DNA from: JAFAXD01 sp963816775
Lineage (GTDB): Bacteria; Pseudomonadota; Alphaproteobacteria; Rhizobiales; Xanthobacteraceae
DNA: 64,000 bases
NCBI GenBank assembly: GCA_963816775.1
Contig: CAWFLX010000022.1
Location: 186,001 to 250,000 of the forward strand
Reading direction: 5' to 3'
Shown in pieces: positions 55,601 through 63,754 of this stretch (its first letter is position 1; every line of letters starts with the position of its first letter). Below the pieces are notes generated by a model. It saw only the letters and a list, made by a program, of their open reading frames with translations, did not search any database and was not told where the DNA came from. The translations under genes and the position numbers were made by a program.

Positions 55601-56295
55601 TGCTTTACGTGTTCCGGGTGATGGTCAACGACGACATTCCGATGAATGCCGGCTGCCTGCGGCCGATCAACATCATCATTCCAAAGCGCTCGATGCTGTC
55701 GCCCGAATATCCGGCCGCTGTGGTGGCAGGCAATGTCGAGACCTCGCAGGCCGTGACCAATTGTCTGTTCGGCGCGCTGGGAGCGCTGGCGGCCGCGCAG
55801 GGCACCATGAACAACCTCAACTTCGGCAACGACACCTATCAGTATTACGAGACGATTTGCTCAGGCTCGCCGGCCGGTCCGGGATTTCCCGGCACCGACG
55901 CCGTGCACACCCACATGACCAACACGCGGCTCACCGATCCGGAGATTCTGGAATTCCGCTACCCGGTCGTGCTGGAGGATTTCCACGTTCGCGCGGCCTC
56001 GGGCGGACGCGGGCGCTGGAACGCGGGCGATGGCGTACGCCGCACCATCCGGTTCCTGGAGCGGATGGATTGCACAATCCTGTCAGGCCACCGCCGGGTC
56101 CGGCCGTTCGGATTGGACGGAGGCGAAGCAGGCCAGGCCGGGGAAAATTCCGTGCGGCGGAACGATGGGCGGATCGAGACGCTCGCCGGCTGCGACGCGA
56201 CCGTGATCGAGGCTGGTGAGGCGATCATCATCCAGACGCCGACCGCGGGCGGGTATGGACATCCCGAATCAGCAAACAGGCGTCAAGAGGAATAA
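52645..56295 (+). CDS. 5-oxoprolinase/hydantoinase, HyuA-HyuB fusion
   Basis: 1216 residues from ATG 52645 (GAGGAGAACGC upstream). The N-terminal ~680 residues are a HyuA-type ATPase: WIDRGGTFTDVIGRAPDGSL, MGTTVATNALLERAGARTVL, GFDMGGTSTDVSHFDG and VAAGGGSILHFDG. The C-terminal ~520 are HyuB: EVFNNLFMSIAEQMGVSLQN, NTAYSVNIKERLDFSC, NAPYNGGTHLPDITVCTPVF. The fused form is typical of ATP-dependent 5-oxoprolinases, which open 5-oxoproline to glutamate, but homologues also use hydantoins or acetophenone-type substrates. Divergent from a TRAP operon with a 102-bp shared promoter gap. Confidence 0.9.
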   Translation: MAAGTWDFWIDRGGTFTDVIGRAPDGSLVAHKLLSEFPEAYSDAAVQGIRNLLGLAPGAAIPRERIGSIKMGTTVATNALLERAGARTVLVTTHGFRDALKIGYQARPKIFARHIIKPQVLFERVVEVSERVRADGTIEQAPDLDAIRPALERARADGIEAVAIVFMHAYRFPAHEQRVAALAREIGFAQVSVSHEVSPLIKLVGRGDTTVVDAYLSPILRRYVAQVARDLGGSARRKSIVEQQHPRLMFMMSSGGLTSAGLFQGKDAILSGPAGGVVGMAETGRVAGFSHLIGFDMGGTSTDVSHFDGEYERAFETEVAGVRMRAPMMLIHTVAAGGGSILHFDGARFRVGPDSAGANPGPKCYRRGGPLAVTDANVMVGKLLPDFFPKIFGPAQNLPIDADAVKSAFASLARDVGGGRTPEEVADGFIRIAVENMANAIKKISVQRGYDVTRYVLNCFGGAGGQHACLVADALGMTKVLMHPFSSLLSAYGMGLANIRATREQALEEDFGDAALRPLEALGGRLGEDVKRELIQQGVPERQITVRLRAHIRYAGTDTPLVVEAGPLAAMKAAFEAAHRARFGFIDDTKALVIEAASAEAIGGGATFAEPSHAMTTAPLPAPIRHTRFYSSGRWHDANVFVRDQVAPGHHIDGPAIIIEPHQTIVVEAGWRAAITNKNHLLLERVVPIQRAHAIGTHADPVMLEVFNNLFMSIAEQMGVSLQNTAYSVNIKERLDFSCAVFAADGTLVANAPHMPVHLGSMDRAVETIIRENAGAIAPGDVYAINAPYNGGTHLPDITVCTPVFDDGGREILFWVASRGHHADVGGISPGSMSPNATTIAEEGVYIDNFKLVDGGRFCEQELHDLLTGVKYPARNPVQNINDLKAQIAANEKGVRELRKMVTQFTLPVVRAYMAHVQDNAAESVRRVIDALRDFEFSYEMDQGTVIKVKITVDRDKREATVDFTGTSPQQPTNFNAPEPVTRAAVLYVFRVMVNDDIPMNAGCLRPINIIIPKRSMLSPEYPAAVVAGNVETSQAVTNCLFGALGALAAAQGTMNNLNFGNDTYQYYETICSGSPAGPGFPGTDAVHTHMTNTRLTDPEILEFRYPVVLEDFHVRAASGGRGRWNAGDGVRRTIRFLERMDCTILSGHRRVRPFGLDGGEAGQAGENSVRRNDGRIETLAGCDATVIEAGEAIIIQTPTAGGYGHPESANRRQEE

Positions 56296-56311
56296 CCCTA
56301 CCTGACGCCTG
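56277..56311. terminator. Inverted repeat between convergent genes
   Basis: CAGGCGTCA (56277-56285) pairs with TGACGCCTG (56303-56311) over a 17-nt loop, spanning the stop codon of the hydantoinase gene (56295). It lies between convergent genes and may terminate both, though there is no strong T-run. Confidence 0.45.
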
Positions 56312-56335
56312 ATATTTCTGATGTCCTGAAACCTG

Positions 56336-57283
56336 TTACGCCTGCTGAATCGCAGACAGCAGCCAGTTGCCGCCGCGCTCGCGCCGGAAGGTCCAAACCT
56401 CGGTCACGATCTGCGGATGATCGTCGCCTTCGACCACACGGCCGGTCGACCGGTCCACCATCTTGTCGACGAGCGAGAACTTCATCGCCACCGTCGCGTA
56501 GTCGGTGGAACCTTCGCGCCAAGCTTCGGCAAGATCGCCCTGCACGAGCTTCACGTCGGACACCTGGTTTACGATCCCGCGGCTCGCATTGCGCGCCAAG
56601 TCCTCCGCGAAGTAGGACACCATTTCAGGCGTTGCCAGCGCGCGCACCGCGTTGAGATCTTCCTTGCTGTACGCCGCCTGGATCCCGTCCAGGAGATGCT
56701 CGAACGTATCGTAATCGGCGGGCACGATGCCGATCTGATCCGATGGGCCGGACGGTTGGGGCGCGCCGGCCCCCCCGCCGCCTAAATTTGTCGTCGCGTC
56801 GCGCAACATCGGTTGCCGACCGTAGCCTGGCGCGGCAAATGCCGGCTGCTGGCGCCGCTGCCACCAGTTCCAAATCAGCCGCGCCACGATGACGACCAGC
56901 ACGATCTGGATGATGAGGCCAAGGATCGAGGCAAAACCTCCGAGTCCGCCAAACAACCCACTCCCGAACAGGAGGCCAAACAGACCTGCACCAAGGAAGC
57001 CCGCGGCGAGACCGCCCAGCAGACCGCCGCCGAACAGGCCACCTGGACGATTGAAGAGGCCTCCGGGACGGGCGAGGCCCGGCGCGGACGGCTGGGTCGC
57101 GGAGCGTTGCATTGGAGAAATCGACGGCGCGGTTGCGGTCGGCGCCGGCGTCGAAAATGTGCGCATGCCGCGGCTACCGAAACTGGAGCCGCCGCCACTA
57201 CGCGCATCGGCAGTGCCGGCAACCAGCGCAAACGCGATGGCCGCAGCGCCAAACGTCGCTAGAACGCGACTAATCCGGATCAT
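56336..57283 (-). CDS. Tim44-like domain protein
   Basis: 315 residues. Signal peptide about 1-28 (ending GTADARS), then a Gly/Phe/Leu-rich low-complexity region (GGLFNRPGGLFGGGLLGG) and a membrane helix (about 118-138, ILGLIIQIVLVVIVARLIW). The C-terminal Tim44-like domain starts at about residue 185 (FEHLLDGIQAAYSKEDLNAV, TPEMVSYFAEDLARN, VEGDDHPQIVTEVWTFRRER). Bacterial Tim44-domain proteins are membrane-associated; their role is not established. Confidence 0.85.
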   Translation of the reverse strand: MIRISRVLATFGAAAIAFALVAGTADARSGGGSSFGSRGMRTFSTPAPTATAPSISPMQRSATQPSAPGLARPGGLFNRPGGLFGGGLLGGLAAGFLGAGLFGLLFGSGLFGGLGGFASILGLIIQIVLVVIVARLIWNWWQRRQQPAFAAPGYGRQPMLRDATTNLGGGGAGAPQPSGPSDQIGIVPADYDTFEHLLDGIQAAYSKEDLNAVRALATPEMVSYFAEDLARNASRGIVNQVSDVKLVQGDLAEAWREGSTDYATVAMKFSLVDKMVDRSTGRVVEGDDHPQIVTEVWTFRRERGGNWLLSAIQQA

Positions 57284-57414
57284 GGCTACCTCCCAGCAAG
57301 CCCGTTAAGGGCCAAATTCGTTGCCGGACATATTGGGTATCTGGAGCGCGTTGGGAAGGGGGCGCGGTGTCGCGCTACAACGCATTCAGAAGAACGCGAA
57401 AAACGTACGTGCGC

Positions 57415-58980
57415 TCAATGGGCTGCGGGCGCGCCCTGCGCCGCCGCCGGGACCGGGCGGCGCATCAGAACCGCCGTTACGCCGAACACGGCGAACAGCA
57501 ATGCCAACATCAGAAATACGTCGGCGAACGCCATCACGGTGCCCTGCACGCGCGCGAGCAGCATCATCTGTTTGATGGCCATGGGCTGCGCGTCGGCGCC
57601 GAACGCGGAGAACCGCTGGGTCAGGGTGGAAAACATGGCGTCAGCCGGCTGACGGCCCCACGCTACGCTCTCGTGCAGCCGCGCAAAATGCAGGTCCATG
57701 CGATCGTCGAGCACGGTGTTGAGCGCGGCCAATCCGAAGGCGCCACCGAGATTGCGGGTGAGATTGAACAGGCCGGACGCGTTCTTGAGCCGCTCCGGCG
57801 GCAGCGTGCCCAGCGCCAGGTTGGTGATCGGCACCATGGCAAACATCAGTCCGACGCCGCGCAGCACCTGCGGCATGAAGATCTGCCAAAAGTCGAAGTC
57901 CTTGGTCAGGTAGGTCATCTGCCAGGACCCGGCTGCGAAGGTCATGAACCCGAACACCAGCATGATGCGCGGGTCGACCTTGTCCATCATGCGGCCGACG
58001 ATCGGAGCACACACGAACATCGCGATCCCGGACACGAACATGGTTTCGCCGATCATCAGCGCGTCGTAGCCGCGCACGCGCGCCAGGTAGAGCGGGTAAA
58101 GATACGTCAGCCCGTAAAGCCCGATACCGAGCACGAACGAGAACATGCTGCCGAGCGCGAAATTCCGATTGGTGAAGGCCTTGAGATCGACGATCGGCTG
58201 CGACGCCGCGAACACGCGGACGAAGAACGCAACCGCGGCCAGCGCGGACAGCACCGCGAACAACGTGATGGTCTCGTCGTCGAACCAGTTGTAGCGCTGG
58301 CCTTCCTCGAGCACGTATTCGAGCGAGCCGAGAAACGCCGCCATGAAGATGAGGCCCCACCAGTCGAACTGTTCGAACAGCTTCAGGTTCGGCTTATCGA
58401 AATCGATCAGCGCGGCGGTCGCGCCGACCACGCCGATGCCGGGCAGGATGTTGATAAAAAACAGCCAATGCCAGGACAGCGCATCGGTGAGATAGCCGCC
58501 GACGGTCGGGCCGATGGTCGGCGCCAGGGTCGCAATCAACCCGATCATGGGCACGATGATCGGCATGCGCGAGCGCGGAAACACCGTATAGGCGGACGCA
58601 AAGACGGTCGGGATCATGCCGCCGCCGATGAAACCCTGGATCGCGCGCCAGACGATCATCTAACTCATGGACGTGGACAGCCCGCACATCAGGCTGGCGA
58701 ACGTGAAGCCGGCGGCGGATCCCGCGAACATCCAGCGGGTGCCGAGCGCGCGCGACAGAAAGCCGGACAGTGGGATCGCGACGACCTCCGCGATCAGGTA
58801 GGACGTCTGCACCCACGAGATTTCGTCCGCCGAGGCGGCGAGCCCGGCTTGAATCTCGGTCAACGATGCCGACACGACCTGGATGTCGAGGAACGCCATG
58901 AACATCCCGAAACACATCGCGAGGAACGCGATCAGCCGGCGCGGATTGATGCGGTCGGAGGCGAGTGTGTCGATAGTCAT
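57415..58980 (-). pseudogene. emrB: EmrB/DHA2-family multidrug transporter interrupted by an in-frame TAG
   Basis: One continuous frame of 521 codons encodes a 14-helix DHA2 major facilitator transporter. The N-terminus has FGMFMAFLDIQVVSASLTEI and WVQTSYLIAEVVAIPLSGFL (motif with the drug-binding region); the rest starts MIVWRAIQGFIGGGMIPTVF. At codon 107 (58660-58662) a TAG interrupts LCGLSTSMS-stop-MIVWRAIQGF. Homologues have a Glu or similar residue there, so a single substitution such as GAG to TAG explains it. Products are a 106-residue fragment and possibly a restart at ATG 58659. Pairs with emrA 39 bp upstream. Confidence 0.88.
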
Positions 58981-59019
58981 GGAAGCACCAGGATGCGGTG
59001 TCCGGTGGTCGCTACGCGT

Positions 59020-60285
59020 TTAGTTGCCTCCGATGCCGACGCGCGGCATCGCCATGCGGGTCGGTGTCGGCGCGCCCTCATCGGCGACAGTTGTTGGCTT
59101 GGTGTTGATGCTCACGACCACCGACATGCCGGGCCGCAGCAGCCCTTGCGTCGCAACCTCGGCCGGAACGCGTACGCGCACCGGGACGCGCTGCACGATC
59201 TTGGTGAAATTGCCGGTCGCGTTGTCGGGCGGGAGCAACGAGAACACCGCGCCGGACGCGGGCGCAAAGCTGTCCACGGTCCCCTCGATGGCATGCTCCG
59301 GCAGTGCGTCGACGCTGATCGCAACCTTCTGCCCCGGGCGAAGGCGAGCGAGCTGGGTTTCCTTGAAGTTGGCGTCGATATAAACGGCATCGAGCGGGAC
59401 CAGGCTGGCGAGCCGCTGACCGGTCTGCATATAGTCGCCGGTCTGCACCGCGCGATTACCGATCACGCCGTCGATCGGTGCACGAATTTCCGTGAACGCA
59501 AGATCCCGGTCCGCCTTGGCCGCGGCCGTGCGCAGTTCGGCGAGTGCGCGCTGTGCCTCGAGTTCCTGCGCTTGCGTCACTTCAACGTTGGCTTGCGAGG
59601 CGGCCAGTGCGGCCTGTGCACCGGCAACCGCGGCGCGCGCCTGGTCGCGGTTGGCCTGCGCGGTCTCGAGCGCCTGATGGCTCGCGAAGTCCTTCGATGC
59701 CAGTGCTTGCTGACGGGTTAGTTCGGCGTCGGCGCGAACCCTGCCCGCCTCGGCGGAAGCGAGCTGGGCTTGGGCCTGTTCGACGCCGGCCTTGCTCGCG
59801 ACAATCTGACGATCGATTCGCGCGACGGTCGCTTCCTGGCTCGCCACTTTTCCGTGGGCCAATTCCGCGGCCAACCGGTAGTCGCCATCGTCGATGGTCG
59901 CGATGACTTCGCCGGCGCGCACGCGCTGGTTATCGGTGATCTGAATCGTCGCCAGATAGCCAGGCACCTTGGCGGCAAGCGTCGTGTTGTGGGCGTAGAC
60001 GTAAGCGTCGTCCGTCGAAACCGTGAAGCGGCCAACCGTCCACCAGTATTCGCCGTACCAAGCGGCAGTTCCCAGGACGACTACCAGCGCGGCACCCAAG
60101 ATCAGGCGGCGGCGCCCGGACCGGCGCTTGCGACCACCGGTCTGCGGCGGCGTCACCTCGACGGCGGGTTGCGGCGCCGGGGCCGGACCCCGCGCGGCCG
60201 GAAGAGCGATCTCATCGGGCGGAGACCCATCCGCTACCAGGTTAAGATGGCTATGCTGTTCTGATCGCTCGGGTTTTGCGCTCAT
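59020..60285 (-). CDS. emrA: EmrA-type membrane fusion protein (HlyD family)
   Basis: Periplasmic adaptor of an EmrAB-type efflux pump. 421 residues from ATG 60285 (a TTG at 60291 adds only two residues). Cytoplasmic Pro/Arg-rich tail, one membrane helix (RRLILGAALVVVLGTAAWYG), then FTVSTDDAYVYAHNTTLAAK, a lipoyl half, a long Ala/Gln-rich coiled-coil hairpin (about 155-265), the second half IRAPIDGVIGNRAVQTGDYM and the beta-barrel (VYIDANFKETQLARLRPGQK). Its promoter region contains two TetR-type operators, so it is likely derepressed by substrate. Confidence 0.92.
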   Translation of the reverse strand: MSAKPERSEQHSHLNLVADGSPPDEIALPAARGPAPAPQPAVEVTPPQTGGRKRRSGRRRLILGAALVVVLGTAAWYGEYWWTVGRFTVSTDDAYVYAHNTTLAAKVPGYLATIQITDNQRVRAGEVIATIDDGDYRLAAELAHGKVASQEATVARIDRQIVASKAGVEQAQAQLASAEAGRVRADAELTRQQALASKDFASHQALETAQANRDQARAAVAGAQAALAASQANVEVTQAQELEAQRALAELRTAAAKADRDLAFTEIRAPIDGVIGNRAVQTGDYMQTGQRLASLVPLDAVYIDANFKETQLARLRPGQKVAISVDALPEHAIEGTVDSFAPASGAVFSLLPPDNATGNFTKIVQRVPVRVRVPAEVATQGLLRPGMSVVVSINTKPTTVADEGAPTPTRMAMPRVGIGGN

Positions 60286-60318
60286 GGACAAGTCCCAATC
60301 GGTAACTCTAAGTGCCGT

Positions 60319-60337
60319 TGACCGAACGGTTCGGTCA
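60319..60337. promoter_or_regulatory. TetR-type operator 1 (proximal to emrA)
   Basis: TGACCGAAC-G-GTTCGGTCA is a perfect 19-bp palindrome with a central G, 34 bp upstream of the emrA start. It is identical to operator 2 apart from the central base. Confidence 0.88.
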
Positions 60338-60371
60338 CTTGGATAGACCTCATCGGGGCACCTGTCAATAC

Positions 60372-60390
60372 TGACCGAACCGTTCGGTCA
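60372..60390. promoter_or_regulatory. TetR-type operator 2 (proximal to tetR)
   Basis: TGACCGAAC-C-GTTCGGTCA is the second perfect 19-bp palindrome. Its centre is 53 bp (about five helical turns) from that of operator 1, so two regulator dimers would sit on one face of the DNA between divergent emrA and tetR. Confidence 0.88.
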
Positions 60391-60453
60391 TTGCGTCGCG
60401 GACGATTCGCGCCTATGTTTTCGGTAACCGAACCCGCCTGCGGAAACGCCATC

Positions 60454-61092
60454 ATGACCCTTCAAGCCGAACTCGCCCGCCCGGCCCGAGCCTCCGAAGA
60501 CGACGGCGCCAAGCGGCGCCAAATCCTCGACGGCGCGATGGCGGTGTTTCTTGAAAAGGGCTTCGACGCGGCCAGCATGGGCGAGATCGCTCGCGCGGCC
60601 GGTGTGTCGAAGGGTACGCTCTACGTTTACTTCGACGACAAGCAGGCACTGTTTGACGCGATCGTGCAGGAGGCCTGCCACGTCCACGCCGAGCGCGTGT
60701 TCGAATTCGATAACGCGGACCACGACGTCGCCGAAGTGCTGACGCGGCTTGGCGTTGCCTTTGCCATGGTGATGTGCCGGCCCGAACAGATGTCGGCGGT
60801 TCGAACCGTCATCGCGATTGCCGAGCGCATGCCCGAACTCGGCCGCAAGTTCTACGCGACCGGCCCCGCCCGCGGCATCGCCAAGCTCGCCGCATATCTT
60901 GATGCGCAAGTCGCAGCCGGCGTGATCGCCGTCGACGATACCGAAGTCGCCGCCGCACAGTTCATCGACGGCGGGCTGTCCATGCTGTTCAAACCGGTGT
61001 TGTTCAACTACGACATCCCGAGCGCGGAGCGGATCGAATACGTCGTGCGTATCGCTGTGCGCACGTTCATGGCGGCGTACGGCCGACGATAG
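60454..61092 (+). CDS. TetR/AcrR-family repressor, probable regulator of emrAB
   Basis: 212 residues from ATG 60454; ATG 60415 is an alternative. The N-terminal HTH reads RRQILDGAMAVFLEKGFDAA and SMGEIARAAGVSKGTLYVYF, classical TetR. The C-terminal part (about 75-205) is a ligand-binding helical domain of the AefR-like type. It is divergent from emrA with twin palindromes in the gap, so it almost surely controls both genes and itself. Confidence 0.9.
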   Translation: MTLQAELARPARASEDDGAKRRQILDGAMAVFLEKGFDAASMGEIARAAGVSKGTLYVYFDDKQALFDAIVQEACHVHAERVFEFDNADHDVAEVLTRLGVAFAMVMCRPEQMSAVRTVIAIAERMPELGRKFYATGPARGIAKLAAYLDAQVAAGVIAVDDTEVAAAQFIDGGLSMLFKPVLFNYDIPSAERIEYVVRIAVRTFMAAYGRR

Positions 61093-61103
61093 CTTTATTC
61101 CTG

Positions 61104-61154
61104 GAGCATGATCTTTTCCGAAAACCGGTATCCACTTTTCGGGATCATGCTCTA
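61104..61154. repeat. Dispersed palindrome, family B, copy 2 (GAGCATGATC)
   Basis: GAGCATGATC (61104-61113) and GATCATGCTC (61143-61152) enclose CTTTTCCGAAAACCGG and CCACTTTTCGG. Nearly identical to 50257-50307. Its outer edge (CTA at 61152-61154) is the TAG stop codon of the extensin-like gene on the minus strand. Confidence 0.88.
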
Positions 61155-62276
61155 GTAACGCGCGCCCTGCCGCGAGAACTCCTCGCTCTCGTAATACTCA
61201 TCGCCGGCCGGCTCACGCCGGCGGTTCGCCGCGGATGACATTCGCTGTGGCGGCGCCAGCATGCCGCGCTGTGCCAGGCGGGATTGCGCGCGCGCCGCGA
61301 CCTCCTCGCCCGAGACCGCTTCCGGATTGCAGATGCGCGTTCCGCTCGAGCGCCGCATCAGATCGACGTGGATGTGATCGTAGTGGAACGAATTCGAGCC
61401 CGGCGCCAGCACCGTCATGAACTGCTCGCAGGCGGCCGCCTCGACGTCACGCAGGAACCCCTGTTCCTCCGGCATACCGCGCCAGCCGTCGCGCACCGTA
61501 ACGGTGCGCCCGTTGGCGAGCGTGAACGCGGCGATATCGAGCGCGTTGCCAAAGGCATGTTCGGAAACATGCGCGCCCGGTTGGCCATTCATGCCGCGGC
61601 AGGAATAGGCCGAAATCTGTTTGATCTCGACGACCGGGCTTCCGAACCAACGCTGCGCCGCGGGTTGGATCGCATCCGTTACCCAACGATCGAGCGCCGA
61701 AACGATCGGACAGGCGAGCGTCGCGGGCGGTGCCACGGCCGCGACGGTTGCGGCAGCCACGGGAGCGCGGGCTGGTCCGAGCGGCATCGGCGAGCCCGCT
61801 GCGGCGGGCGCGCCCTGCGGCCCGCGATAGCGATACGGATCATCGAGCGGTGCGATTGCGGCTGCCGGGCGGCGCGTGTCGATGGGCTCATTGGGCGGCG
61901 CGTAGGCCGGCGTCGCGCGAGCAGGCGAATAGGCCGGCGTTGGTTGATAGGTTGGCGTGCGCTGATAGTTTGGCGCGGCCTGGTAGCTCGGGGACTGCGG
62001 CACCAAGCCCGGCGGACGGACCTCATCGGCGTAGCCAAGCGGAGACCCCTCACCGAGCACTGCGACCTTGAGCGGAAAGTCCGCCCCGCAGATTCCGGGT
62101 CCCTGAATCGGGCTCAGCAACGCGACGCCCGGCCCCTCTCTGACCGCGCCCGATTTGAGGCATGCCTCTTCGGCTTCGCGCCGCCATGGCTCGCGCTCCG
62201 CAAACCACGAGCCGCCACAGCCCGCGAGTACAAGCAGCAGGACGGAGCCGCCGAGATAGCGATAAACCGCGCGCAT
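61152..62276 (-). CDS. Extensin-like family lipoprotein
   Basis: 374 residues. The lipoprotein signal LGGSVLLLVLAGC puts the lipidated Cys at about residue 20. A Pro/Tyr/Thr linker (YQRTPTYQPTPAYSPARATP) follows, then the extensin-like C-terminal domain (about 190-345): CPIVSALDRWV, SCRGMNGQPGAHVSEHAFGN, ALDIAAFTLANGRTVTV, FHYDHIHVDLMRRSSG. The His/Asp pattern (SEHAFGNALDIA, HYDHIHVD) resembles LAS-type zinc peptidases, so a peptidoglycan-hydrolysing role is plausible. Probably anchored in the outer membrane facing the wall. Confidence 0.88.
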   Translation of the reverse strand: MRAVYRYLGGSVLLLVLAGCGGSWFAEREPWRREAEEACLKSGAVREGPGVALLSPIQGPGICGADFPLKVAVLGEGSPLGYADEVRPPGLVPQSPSYQAAPNYQRTPTYQPTPAYSPARATPAYAPPNEPIDTRRPAAAIAPLDDPYRYRGPQGAPAAAGSPMPLGPARAPVAAATVAAVAPPATLACPIVSALDRWVTDAIQPAAQRWFGSPVVEIKQISAYSCRGMNGQPGAHVSEHAFGNALDIAAFTLANGRTVTVRDGWRGMPEEQGFLRDVEAAACEQFMTVLAPGSNSFHYDHIHVDLMRRSSGTRICNPEAVSGEEVAARAQSRLAQRGMLAPPQRMSSAANRRREPAGDEYYESEEFSRQGARY

Positions 62277-62402
62277 GGACCGACCATGCGAGGCGCGTTG
62301 TTAACGGCTCTTCAATACTGATGGGCGGATTTGCGGCAGTTCGGAATATGGTTAAGCAGAACATGGACTTCGCGGTCCGGGACCACCGCCAGGGAGACCT
62401 TC

Positions 62403-63665
62403 ATGCTGTCTGCGCTTGATCTTGCCCGACGGATCGAACATGGCGAGCTGCCGCTGGCCGCGGTGGTCGGCGCGTGCGCGGACGCGATCGCGGCGCAGGA
62501 AGCCGAGATCGGCGCGTTCGCGGCGCTCGACCTGGCTGGGACCGAACGGCAGGCCAAGAGCGCCGGCGAACGGCTGACGACGTTGCCGCTGCGCGGGTTG
62601 CCGATCGGCGTCAAGGACATCATCGACACGGTGGATTTTCCGACGAGCTACGGGTCGCCGATCTATGCGGGCCGTCGCCCGACGAGCGATGCGCCGATCG
62701 TCTCGATGATCCGCCGCGCCGGCGGCATTGTGATCGGGAAAACCGTCACCACCCCGTTCGCGTATCTCGACCCGGGCAAGACCCGCAATCCGCGCAACCC
62801 GGCGCATACGCCCGGAGGTTCATCGTCGGGGTCGGCCGCAGCGGTTGCGGCCGGCATGGTGCCGATCGCGCTCGGAACCCAAACCGGCGGTTCGATCATT
62901 CGGCCGGCCGCGTTTTGCGGCGTCGCCGGCTTCAAGCCGTCGTTTCGCCTGCTGCCGACGGCCGGGATCAAATGCTTCTCCTGGTCGCTCGACACCGCCG
63001 GCGTTTTCGCCGCCGGCGTCGCGGATGCGGCGTTCGCGACCGCGGCGATCACCGGGCGCGATCTGCGCGTTGACCAGCAGGTGCCCGCCCCACCACGCCT
63101 TGCGCTCGTGCGCACGCATGCGTGGGCCGAGGCAAGCGACGCCATGCGGGCCGCGATCGAGGGCACCGCGCGCGCGGCCGAGGCCAAGGGCGCTCAATTG
63201 AGCGAACTCGTGCTGCCCGCAATCTTCGAAGACGCCGCGAACGCGTTCGCGGCGATACAAGGCTATGAGGCGTGGCGCGCGTATGCCTTCGAATACGATC
63301 ATCATCGCGACGAGCTGCCGCCGCGCCTCGCCGACCTGCTCGACAAGGCCGCCGCCATCACGCCCGAGGATTACGATGCCGGGCGCCGCGTCGCCAAGCG
63401 GGCGCGGCGAATTTTGGCGGAGCAGATGGCCGAGGTCGACGTGCTGCTCACGCCGTCCTCACCAGGCGCGGCACCTAAGGGATTGGACTTCCTCGGCACG
63501 CCGTCGTTCAACCGGCTGTGGACCCTGATGGGCACGCCGTGCATCAACGTGCCGGGCCTGGTGGATGCCGACGGAATGCCACTCGGCGTCCAGATCGTCG
63601 GCCGGTTTGCGCGCGACCGTTCGATGCTCGCGGCGGCATTGTTTGTCGAGCAGGTGATTGCGTAG
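62403..63665 (+). CDS. Amidase signature family hydrolase
   Basis: 420 residues from ATG 62403 (AGGGAGACCTTC upstream). Catalytic Lys in GLPIGVKDIIDTVDFPTSYG; the Gly/Ser-rich signature HTPGGSSSGSAAAVAAGMVP and GTQTGGSIIRPAAFCGVAGF supply the Ser-cisSer-Lys triad. It resembles GatA/allophanate hydrolase-type amidases but lacks gatB/gatC neighbours, so it is probably catabolic. The stop TAG is the first triplet of a dispersed palindrome. Confidence 0.9.
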   Translation: MLSALDLARRIEHGELPLAAVVGACADAIAAQEAEIGAFAALDLAGTERQAKSAGERLTTLPLRGLPIGVKDIIDTVDFPTSYGSPIYAGRRPTSDAPIVSMIRRAGGIVIGKTVTTPFAYLDPGKTRNPRNPAHTPGGSSSGSAAAVAAGMVPIALGTQTGGSIIRPAAFCGVAGFKPSFRLLPTAGIKCFSWSLDTAGVFAAGVADAAFATAAITGRDLRVDQQVPAPPRLALVRTHAWAEASDAMRAAIEGTARAAEAKGAQLSELVLPAIFEDAANAFAAIQGYEAWRAYAFEYDHHRDELPPRLADLLDKAAAITPEDYDAGRRVAKRARRILAEQMAEVDVLLTPSSPGAAPKGLDFLGTPSFNRLWTLMGTPCINVPGLVDADGMPLGVQIVGRFARDRSMLAAALFVEQVIA

Positions 63666-63754
63666 GATGGGTTGAGCCAAGCGAAACCCATCGTTTTCCC
63701 AACGTTCGAGGGTGATCGGTTCCACCGCATCAAATGCGGGGTCAACCCAACCTA
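63663..63754. repeat. Dispersed palindrome, family A, copy 2
   Basis: TAGGATGGGTTGAG (63663-63676) faces GTCAACCCAACCTA (63741-63754), 12 of 14 positions complementary, with GAAACCCATC inside. Its left TAG ends the amidase gene and its right TAG (minus strand, 63752-63754) ends the convergent gene. Related to 29081-29171. Confidence 0.85.

Noticed and set aside
58394..58915. Alternative open frame bridging the emrB stop codon
   Set aside because: It is in a different frame from both emrB parts and has no membrane-protein features. The two emrB halves are in one frame separated only by TAG, so no frameshift is needed.
57367..59721. A 784-codon open frame on the plus strand across emrB and emrA
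   Set aside because: It is antisense to two clear transporter genes. Its composition (Arg/His/Gln/Asp-rich) is the usual mirror of high-GC membrane-protein coding, and no family motif is visible.
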